A stretch of DNA of 42,363 nucleotides, from contig CACPDA010000005.1 of the NCBI GenBank assembly GCA_902632515.1, positions 1-42,363 on the forward strand, written 5' to 3'. A program made the translations under genes and the position numbers. The notes under the pieces are model-generated. The model did no database searches, was not told the origin of the DNA, and saw nothing but the letters and a program-made list of their open reading frames with translations. Of the stretch, positions 36,317-42,363 are shown piece by piece (position 1 is the stretch's first letter; the number at the start of each line of letters is the position of its first letter). The DNA is from an uncultured Pelagibacteraceae bacterium (lineage in GTDB: Bacteria; Pseudomonadota; Alphaproteobacteria; Pelagibacterales; Pelagibacteraceae).

Positions 36317-37173
36317 AAAAAATTAAGTATTTTTTCCAATTTTTAATAATTATTTTTATTTTTTTCGTGTTCAAAATTTTAGGTTACAGATTATCTTCAT
36401 ATTTAGGTGGAAAACTTTTTGAAATAATAGGTCCATATTTTAGATCAAAAAAAATTACTTTTTCTAATTTAAAAAGAGCTTTTCCTGAAAAGGATAATGA
36501 AGAATTAAGTATAATTTCAAAAGATATGTGGAATAATTATGGAAGAGTTTTTGCTGAATATATTTTTTTAAAAAAATTTAGAAATTCAAAATTTAAAAAT
36601 AATATTAATATTAATGGCAAAGAAATTTTAGAAAAAATAAAAAAAGAGAATAAACAAGTCATTTTTATATCTGGTCATTTTAGTAATTTTGAATTAATGG
36701 CTATGCAAATAGAAATGGCAGGGATAAAACTTGCAGCTATTTATAGACCTTTAAATAATATTTTTTTAAATCCAATAATGGAAAAAATTAGAAAAAAATA
36801 TATATGTGAAAATCAAATTAAAAAAGGAATTGGTGGACTTAAAGAATTAGTAAAACTTAATAAAAATGGATACTCCACTGCTTTAATGATAGATCAACGT
36901 GTAACAGAGGGAATTAAATCCAAATTTTTTAATGAAGAAGCCTTTACCACCTCAATTCCAGCTCAATTAGTAAAAAGATTTAATTTTGATGTAGTTCCTG
37001 TGTCCATTAAAAGAATTGAAGGTGTCAAATTTGAAATAAAAATTAATAAACCTATTCATTTTTCACAGGAAAATTCTATTGAAAATATAACTGACGAATT
37101 AAATAGTGTTCTTGAAAAAATGATAATCCAAAATCCTAAACAATGGATTTGGACACATAATAGATGGAAATAA
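36313..37173 (+). CDS. lpxL: Lipid A biosynthesis acyltransferase (LpxL/HtrB family)
   Basis: LpxL-type enzymes add secondary acyl chains to Kdo-lipid A. The 286-residue protein has an N-terminal membrane helix (about residues 8-25). The catalytic H-x4-E motif is in FISGHFSNFELM; AAIYRPLNN, TALMIDQRV (with DQR) and the C-terminal KQWIWTHNRWK are family hallmarks. It ends the ubiA-msbA-waaA-lpxK-lpxL run and nearly touches the convergent DUF2093 gene (1 nt between stops). Acyl donor and position cannot be read from the sequence. Confidence 0.93.
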   Translation: MKKIKYFFQFLIIIFIFFVFKILGYRLSSYLGGKLFEIIGPYFRSKKITFSNLKRAFPEKDNEELSIISKDMWNNYGRVFAEYIFLKKFRNSKFKNNININGKEILEKIKKENKQVIFISGHFSNFELMAMQIEMAGIKLAAIYRPLNNIFLNPIMEKIRKKYICENQIKKGIGGLKELVKLNKNGYSTALMIDQRVTEGIKSKFFNEEAFTTSIPAQLVKRFNFDVVPVSIKRIEGVKFEIKINKPIHFSQENSIENITDELNSVLEKMIIQNPKQWIWTHNRWK

Positions 37174-37174
37174 A

Positions 37175-37372
37175 TTATTTTTTTTCTAATTCTTGTCTTT
37201 TTTTCGATGCTTCTTTATATGAAAAGTAAGGTTCTTGTAATTCAACATTCCAATAATTTAAATTGTCTAAAGCGATTAGTTTTCCTGATACGGCACAAAT
37301 TACATGATCACCTTGTTCAATGATTTGAAAATTATTCGGTAAATACTTTATTTTCGCTAATTTTTTATTCAT
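37175..37372 (-). CDS. DUF2093 family protein
   Basis: A 65-residue protein matching DUF2093, a small alphaproteobacterial family of unknown function. Its core is FQIIEQGDHVICAVSGKLIALDNLNYWNVELQEPY, compared with the family pattern of a CAVTG(K/x)xIxLxxLxYW segment followed by QE.Y (longer motif at about residues 15-49). DUF2093 genes often neighbour waaA and lpxK, as here. Its ATG at 37372 is 21 nt from the purD ATG, with a symmetric promoter-like palindrome between them. Confidence 0.85.
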   Translation of the reverse strand: MNKKLAKIKYLPNNFQIIEQGDHVICAVSGKLIALDNLNYWNVELQEPYFSYKEASKKRQELEKK

Positions 37373-37376
37373 TTAT

Positions 37377-37388
37377 AGTTTATAAACT
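37377..37388. promoter_or_regulatory. Palindrome between DUF2093 and purD, possible bidirectional -10 element
   Basis: AGTTTATAAACT is a perfect 12-bp palindrome, centred in the 21-nt gap between the two divergent ATG codons. Each strand reads TATAAA (plus 37381-37386; minus 37384-37379), and the A of each ATG is 7-8 nt beyond it. A symmetric -10 element would start transcripts at or next to each start codon. For DUF2093 a weak -35, TTGCTA (37406-37401), is 16 nt upstream; no clear -35 is seen for purD. Confidence 0.45.
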
Positions 37389-37393
37389 TATAC

Positions 37394-38659
37394 ATGAAAG
37401 TAGCAATTTTAGGAAGCGGCGGTAGGGAACATGCTATTTGTGAAGCGCTAAAAAAATCAAAAAAAACTAGTAAATTATATTGTATTCCAGGTAATGCTGG
37501 AACTGCCAAATTGGCTAAAAATGTTAGCCTAGATTTAGAAAACTTTGAAGAAATGAAAAATTATATTTTGAAGAAAAAAATCGATTTAGTAATAGTAGGT
37601 CCTGAAAAGCCTTTGGTTGATGGTATTGTTAATTATCTTGAAAATTTTCAAATTAAAGTTTTTGGTCCAAGTAAGGAAGTATCACAATTAGAAGGATCAA
37701 AAATATTTACAAAAAAAATTTGTAAAGATTTTAATATTCCTACAGCAAAATTTGAAATTATAAAAAATGAAAATGATGGGAGAAAATTTTTAGAAAATAC
37801 AAATTATCCTATAGTTGTAAAAGCTGATAATCTAGCTTCTGGCAAAGGAGTTTATATATGTGAAAATTTTGATGAGTCTATTTCTGCAATTCAAGAAATA
37901 TTTAATGGAAAATTTGGTACAGCAAAAAATGTTCTGATTGAAGAATTTTTAAAAGGTGAGGAAATGAGTTTTTTTGTAATAAGTGATGGTATTACTATAA
38001 AACAATTTGATACTGCCCAAGATCACAAAAGAGTTTTAGAGGGAGATAAAGGTAAAAACACCGGTGGAATGGGTGCATATTCACCATCTAGGCTTATCAA
38101 TAAGAAACTTGAAAACAAAATTATTAACAAGATTATCAAACCTACAATCAATGCTTTAAAAAAAAAAGGTTTTCAATACAAAGGCTTTTTATATGCCGGT
38201 TTAATGATTGTAAACGATGAACCTTATTTAATTGAATATAATGTCAGAATGGGTGACCCTGAGTGTCAAACCATTCTACCTAAACTGGAGACTGATTTAA
38301 TTGATATTTTCATCAAATGTTGCGATCAAAAACTAAAAGAAATCTCAATTAAATGGAGAAATAAAAAAAGTTTATGTGTTGTAGTATGCTCTAAAGGGTA
38401 TCCAGAAAAATATAAAAAAAATGTCGAAATAAAAAACATTAATAACATTCAATTGAATAAGGACGAATATATTTTTCATGCAGGCACCAAAATAATAAAT
38501 GATAAGGTTTGTGCAATTGGAGGTAGAGTATTAAACTTTGTAACTTTATCTGATAGCTTTAAAGAATCTAGAAAAAAAATTCACAATAATTTGAATTTTC
38601 TTAATTGGCTAGATGGTTTCTATAGGAAAGATATAGGTTATAAGGTTATTGATAAATGA
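37394..38659 (+). CDS. purD: Phosphoribosylamine--glycine ligase PurD
   Basis: PurD makes glycinamide ribonucleotide in purine synthesis. The 421-residue protein shows the N-terminal ILGSGGREHAICEAL and the ATP-grasp core: PIVVKADNLASGKGVYIC, LIEEFLKGEEMSFFVISDG, DTAQDHKRVLEGDKGKNTGGMGAYSP and VRMGDPECQTILP. The C-terminal domain includes FHAGTK and GGRVLNFVTL. Length is normal. It overlaps rsmD by 4 nt. Confidence 0.98.
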   Translation: MKVAILGSGGREHAICEALKKSKKTSKLYCIPGNAGTAKLAKNVSLDLENFEEMKNYILKKKIDLVIVGPEKPLVDGIVNYLENFQIKVFGPSKEVSQLEGSKIFTKKICKDFNIPTAKFEIIKNENDGRKFLENTNYPIVVKADNLASGKGVYICENFDESISAIQEIFNGKFGTAKNVLIEEFLKGEEMSFFVISDGITIKQFDTAQDHKRVLEGDKGKNTGGMGAYSPSRLINKKLENKIINKIIKPTINALKKKGFQYKGFLYAGLMIVNDEPYLIEYNVRMGDPECQTILPKLETDLIDIFIKCCDQKLKEISIKWRNKKSLCVVVCSKGYPEKYKKNVEIKNINNIQLNKDEYIFHAGTKIINDKVCAIGGRVLNFVTLSDSFKESRKKIHNNLNFLNWLDGFYRKDIGYKVIDK

Positions 38660-39219
38660 GAATTATTTCAGGTATATTTAAAGGGAAAAAAATTCTTCAG
38701 CCAAAAGATAGTAAAACTAGACCCCTTAAAGATTTAACAAAAGAGTCTATTTTTAATATAATCAATCATTCTAATAAGTTTCATCTGGAAATTAATAATT
38801 CGTTCGTCTTAGATCTATTTTCTGGTGTCGGTTCTTTTGGATTAGAGTGTATTTCTAGAGGGGCAAAACATGTTATTTTTATTGAAAATTATAAAAATGT
38901 TATACCAATTTTAAAAAAGAATTTATCAGATCTCAAAATGAATAAAAAATATTCTATTTTAGAACAAGATATTTTAAGTGGTATTCATCTTGATCATAAG
39001 AATAATAAATTTGATATTATCTTTTTAGATCCACCTTTTAAATATAGCAATTTATATAAAATTACCGATGATATTTTTCAAAAAAAATTACTTAAAAATA
39101 ATGGTTTAATTATTATTCATAGACATAATAAGGAAAAAGATAATTTATCAAAAAATATAAAAATTATTGATGAAAAGAAATATGGGATATCAAAAATTTT
39201 ATTTACTACTTTTAATTAA
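38656..39219 (+). CDS. rsmD: 16S rRNA (guanine-966-N2)-methyltransferase RsmD
   Basis: Methylates G966 of 16S rRNA. In 187 residues: MRIISGIFKGKKI and the RPLKDLTKESIFNII start, the cofactor motif VLDLFSGVGSFGLECISRGA, FIENYKNV, and the catalytic DPPF in IIFLDPPFKYSNLY. The stop lies within the 3' end of the convergent pgi gene, overlapping it by 21 nt. Confidence 0.96.
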   Translation: MRIISGIFKGKKILQPKDSKTRPLKDLTKESIFNIINHSNKFHLEINNSFVLDLFSGVGSFGLECISRGAKHVIFIENYKNVIPILKKNLSDLKMNKKYSILEQDILSGIHLDHKNNKFDIIFLDPPFKYSNLYKITDDIFQKKLLKNNGLIIIHRHNKEKDNLSKNIKIIDEKKYGISKILFTTFN

Positions 39220-40365
39220 AATTTTTTTTGTTTCTTTTTTTATCAACTCCACTGCAGGCTGATTATAAGGATTTATTTTTAAAGCTTTGCTCAGTAAAAT
39301 TACTTCTAGTATAAAAAAAGTAAATAATTCTCCTAAAGTTTTTTCGTTTCTTTCATAAATTTCAAAACTTCTAAAAGGAATTTTTTTTTTTTTAAAAACA
39401 TTTTCAGTTGCTTTTTTTTGAAAAAACATAATATCATCTAAACTTTTATTAATAAGATAATTTTTCTGAGGTAGTATTCCCTTTCTTAATTTTTTCGATA
39501 AATTTTTTTCATGAACATAAAAAAAAGTATAAAAATTATTTTTAAATCCATCTAAATAAAGTTGCATAACGCTATGATTATCTTTAGGCATATTTGATAT
39601 TATAGGTAATATTCCTTTTTGGTTTTTTCCCAAACTTTCAGCTAACAATTGTTGATACCAGCTAAATAAACTTTTAGATTGATCATCATAATTTATAATT
39701 ATTGAGTTATATTTTTTTGAGTTAATATGATGAAGAATAGATCCTACATTTGACACTAAACTATTCAAATATTTCTGATTTTTAACTAAATTATTTAATT
39801 GTCTAAATTTATTTGACGAAAGTCCCATCAACTCTGCTGGCAACATTCCAACTTCAGACAAAACAGAATACCTGCCACCTATAAAATTATTGTGATGCAC
39901 AATCTCGGATTTTAATTGATTAGCAAGATTATTTAAGTAACTTTTTTTATTATCAGTAATGAATATATTTTTATCTTTCTTCTTTATGTAAATATTTGAA
40001 TTTATGATAGTTTCTATTGTTTCTCCTGATTTAGAAATAATTAAATTTAAATAATTTTTATTATCTTTTTTATTTATATTTTTTTTAAGATTATCAATAA
40101 ATTCAAATTTTTTTCTAATTTTAGTCTTTAAAAAATCATAAATTGAGTGTGTTCCAAGCACTGAACCACCAATACCAATAACTCTTATATTTGAAAAATT
40201 TTTTAACCTTTTAATTTTTTCTTTTTTATAACTACTTTTATAGCTGTCTCTTAAAGAACTTATTATGTTGTTATTTTCTTTAAAAATAGTTTTTAATTTT
40301 TTTTTTAAAAAACTTAAATTTTTTTTTTTACTAAAATTTTTAAATAAAATTCCCTCAGTAATCAT
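39199..40365 (-). CDS. pgi: Glucose-6-phosphate isomerase
   Basis: Interconverts glucose-6-phosphate and fructose-6-phosphate. The 388-residue protein has RVIGIGGSVLGTHSIYDFL, the phosphate-binding ISKSGETIETI, GGRYSVLSEVGMLPA, QLLAESLGK and the C-terminal INPYNQPAVELIKKET with the substrate-binding Gln and Lys. It is shorter than common Pgi enzymes (about 440-550), mainly at the N-terminus and in loops. It starts at the stop of the DUF3035 gene (1-nt overlap). Confidence 0.93.
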   Translation of the reverse strand: MITEGILFKNFSKKKNLSFLKKKLKTIFKENNNIISSLRDSYKSSYKKEKIKRLKNFSNIRVIGIGGSVLGTHSIYDFLKTKIRKKFEFIDNLKKNINKKDNKNYLNLIISKSGETIETIINSNIYIKKKDKNIFITDNKKSYLNNLANQLKSEIVHHNNFIGGRYSVLSEVGMLPAELMGLSSNKFRQLNNLVKNQKYLNSLVSNVGSILHHINSKKYNSIIINYDDQSKSLFSWYQQLLAESLGKNQKGILPIISNMPKDNHSVMQLYLDGFKNNFYTFFYVHEKNLSKKLRKGILPQKNYLINKSLDDIMFFQKKATENVFKKKKIPFRSFEIYERNEKTLGELFTFFILEVILLSKALKINPYNQPAVELIKKETKKILIKSSK

Positions 40366-40673
40366 TAATTATTTTTTATTTTTTCTAAAATAGAATTTTC
40401 AAAATTATTTTCATTTTCTGATTGTGCCTCACTAGAATTTTGGTCATCATTGATAGACAATAATTCTTTTATATCATTATCAGAATTGTCTATAGAATTT
40501 TTTATTTCTGGCATAGGTAACTCACTAAATTCTGGTGGCATTATTAATGGTGATTTTTTTTCAACCAAAAATTCATCGGTACTATTTTTTTTTTGAGATC
40601 TAAATCCTTCTTTTAAAGTATTACAACTTTGTAAAACTAATATAAAAATAATAAATATAAAAAATTTTTTCAT
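40365..40673 (-). CDS. DUF3035 lipoprotein
   Basis: A 102-residue predicted lipoprotein: hydrophobic signal then the lipobox LQSC with Cys at about residue 17. The mature part has DEFLVEKKSPLIMPPEFSELPMP, matching the DUF3035 core (PDEF, then PPxFxLPxP). The rest is acidic and apparently disordered. The family is found in alphaproteobacteria near lspA and ileS, exactly as here. It is thought to reside in the outer membrane; its function is not established. Confidence 0.85.
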   Translation of the reverse strand: MKKFFIFIIFILVLQSCNTLKEGFRSQKKNSTDEFLVEKKSPLIMPPEFSELPMPEIKNSIDNSDNDIKELLSINDDQNSSEAQSENENNFENSILEKIKNN

Positions 40674-41161
40674 TAACTTTTTTTTTGACTATTTAAAAAT
40701 TCCAAAATAATCATTAAAACAACTCCTATCGAGATAAATATATCTGATACATTAAAAATAAACCAATGAAAATTTCCAACATGAAAATCTATGAAATCAG
40801 GTACTGCTTTATATAGTAAACGATCGTAAAAATTTCCAAGTGCGCCACCTAAAATCATCAAAAAAAAATATCTTTTCAATCCTTCGCTATTTTTTACCAT
40901 AAAAACAATTATAATAATTACTAAACCAATTAATAAAGATAATAGATTATACAAAGAACTTTTATCAAATGAAAGAAGACCAAAAGCAATGCCTTCATTC
41001 CAAATAAGGGTAATATTCAAAAATTTTGAATTAAATAAATCTTGACCATAATTTTTATGATCTAAATGAATCACATATAATTTTGTTGCTCTGTCTAAGA
41101 TAAAGATTGCAATAACTATAAAGAAGTTTAAATAAAATTTTTTTTTAAATATATTAAGCAT
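40673..41161 (-). CDS. lspA: Signal peptidase II (prolipoprotein signal peptidase)
   Basis: Cleaves lipoprotein signal peptides at the lipid-modified Cys. The 162-residue protein has four membrane helices. The catalytic Asp pair is in GGALGNFYDRLLYKAVPDFIDF and FNVSDIFISIGVVLM, and NEGIAFGLL is also conserved. It overlaps ileS by 8 nt and the DUF3035 lipoprotein gene, a probable substrate, by 1 nt. Confidence 0.97.
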   Translation of the reverse strand: MLNIFKKKFYLNFFIVIAIFILDRATKLYVIHLDHKNYGQDLFNSKFLNITLIWNEGIAFGLLSFDKSSLYNLLSLLIGLVIIIIVFMVKNSEGLKRYFFLMILGGALGNFYDRLLYKAVPDFIDFHVGNFHWFIFNVSDIFISIGVVLMIILEFLNSQKKS

Positions 41162-42363
41162 TTTTAGGATGCCTACTGCAAGGCTCTAAACTTATTTTCC
41201 AACACACAGGACATTTTTCACCTAAGGTTTTTTTGCTATTAACAATAATGTCAACGTTATCATTATAAGTGATTTCCGCTTTAGACGTGATACACAATTC
41301 TGAAAAATCAACATTTGCAGTTGTTTTCTTGTAACTATTATTAAGTTGAATGTTAATTTCAGCCTCTAAACTTGAACCTATTTCTTTATTAGCTCTTTTT
41401 TCTTCAATACTAATATTACAAATATTTCTAATTTTAATAAGTTCTGACCATTTCCTCTCAAGTTCTTTATCTTTAAATTTTTTTGGATAAATTTGAAATT
41501 TTTCTAAATGAATACTTTTGTTCTTTTTAGAGACTAATTGATAAATCTCTTCAGTGGTAAAAGATAGTATTGGTGCAAACCATCTTAATAAAGAATTCAA
41601 TAATATGTTCAAAACTAAAGTACATGATTTTCTTTTATCTGAACTTAATGTATCGCAATAAAGAGTATCTTTTCTAATATCAAAATAAAATGCTGATAAA
41701 TCTACAGTACAAAAATTTAATAATTCTTTATAAAGATTATGAAAATCATAATTTTTAAAATATTTTGTAAACCTTTCATTTAAAGAATAAACTCTATTTA
41801 ACATGAATTTTTCTAATTCGGGTAAACCCTTCAATTCTAAATTTTCTAAATCAATTTCCTCAATTTTGTCATTTAAATTTCCCAATAGATATCTAAAGGT
41901 ATTTCTAATTTTTCTATAAGAATCTGCGTGTTGATCTAAAATTGAATAATCAATTCTTAAATCCTCTGCATAATTAGATGACGCAACCCAAATTCTGAGA
42001 ATATCAGCTCCATATTTTTTTAAAATATCCTCTGGGGCAATAACATTTCCAAGTGACTTCGACATTTTTAAGCCTTTGCCATCAACAACAAATCCATGAG
42101 ATAAAATTGACTCAAACGGCGCTCTCCCTCTTGTTCCACAAGACTCAAGTAATGATGAATGAAACCAGCCTCTATGTTGATCTGATCCTTCAAGGTACAT
42201 TGATGCGGGCCATTTTAAATCATTTCTTTTTTCTAAAACAAATGAATGTGTAGAACCACTATCAAACCATACCTCAACAATATCACTCAATTTGTCGTAA
42301 TCTTCAGCTTTATACTTGCTTCCTAAAAATTTTTGAGGATCATCCGAAAACCAACAATCAGAA
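41154..42363 (-). CDS. ileS: Isoleucyl-tRNA synthetase, C-terminal part (5' end beyond window)
   Basis: The frame is open to the window edge, so only the last 402 codons are present. They include DCWFSDDP, VWFDSGSTHSFV, YLEGSDQHRGWFHSSL, the class I motif KMSKSLGN in GLKMSKSLGNVIAP, and YGADILRIWVASSNY, followed by the anticodon-binding domain. The C-terminus has a zinc-site-like CPVCW and then PCSRHP, where the usual last Cys appears to be His. It precedes lspA, a common order. A TTG at 42290 is internal, not the true start. Confidence 0.97.
   Translation of the reverse strand, partial: SDCWFSDDPQKFLGSKYKAEDYDKLSDIVEVWFDSGSTHSFVLEKRNDLKWPASMYLEGSDQHRGWFHSSLLESCGTRGRAPFESILSHGFVVDGKGLKMSKSLGNVIAPEDILKKYGADILRIWVASSNYAEDLRIDYSILDQHADSYRKIRNTFRYLLGNLNDKIEEIDLENLELKGLPELEKFMLNRVYSLNERFTKYFKNYDFHNLYKELLNFCTVDLSAFYFDIRKDTLYCDTLSSDKRKSCTLVLNILLNSLLRWFAPILSFTTEEIYQLVSKKNKSIHLEKFQIYPKKFKDKELERKWSELIKIRNICNISIEEKRANKEIGSSLEAEINIQLNNSYKKTTANVDFSELCITSKAEITYNDNVDIIVNSKKTLGEKCPVCWKISLEPCSRHPKNA

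Overview
The window is very A+T-rich, with almost no intergenic space and many start/stop overlaps (ATGA, TAATG). Gene order and protein families are those of a streamlined marine alphaproteobacterium. The best fit is SAR11 (Pelagibacterales): a GANTC methyltransferase of the CcrM type, the mutY-dciA-dsbA-smc block, a split ATP synthase operon with a b' subunit, the cox/ctaB/coxF/ctaG/surf1 block, and a beta-carotene/retinal cluster of the kind that serves proteorhodopsin. No insertion sequence, prophage, CRISPR array or rRNA is seen; one tRNA (Gln) is present.

Layout. 1-2680 (minus): a possible partial gene, tRNA-Gln(TTG), ispE broken by two frameshifts, and an exported TPR protein. 2691-5169 (plus): a family-4-like uracil-DNA glycosylase, rnhB, and ccrM behind its own promoter. 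5160-7285 (minus): an FAD monooxygenase and mutY. 7286-19810 (plus): dciA, dsbA-like, smc, atpIBEF'F, crtI-crtB-crtY-blh, ispH, thrB, rnhA. 19842-27953 (minus): peroxiredoxin, thrC, surf1, coxC, ctaG, a 41-codon coxF, ctaB, coxA, coxB, rsmE. 27971-31088 (plus): HAD dehalogenase, a small ribbon-helix-helix-like protein, DoxX, pirin, quinone oxidoreductase. 31085-31489 (minus): DUF2721. 31541-37173 (plus): ubiA and the lipid A/Kdo genes msbA, waaA, lpxK, lpxL. 37175-37372 (minus): DUF2093. 37394-39219 (plus): purD, rsmD. 39199 to the end (minus): pgi, a DUF3035 lipoprotein, lspA and the 3' part of ileS.

How the genes work together. Energy conservation dominates: cytochrome aa3 oxidase with its assembly factors, the F0 half of ATP synthase, and immediately after it the enzymes that make retinal. 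IspE and IspH (MEP pathway) supply the isoprenoid precursors that CrtB, UbiA and CtaB use. A second theme is chromosome maintenance (CcrM, SMC, DciA, MutY, UDG, RNases HI and HII). A third is the outer membrane (MsbA, WaaA, LpxK, LpxL, LspA, DUF3035 lipoprotein).

Points most worth a second look: an SMC with no visible hinge domain; a UDG that has lost its iron-sulfur ligands and its active-site His; three GANTC sites in and around the ccrM promoter; a perfect palindrome centred between the purD and DUF2093 start codons that could drive two leaderless transcripts; mutY and dciA start codons that abut head to head; and frameshifts at poly(A) runs in ispE and lpxK, which are either sequencing errors or sites needing transcriptional slippage. 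I did not find a convincing new multi-gene system; most of the window is core genome. No stretch over 300 bases lacks a gene.
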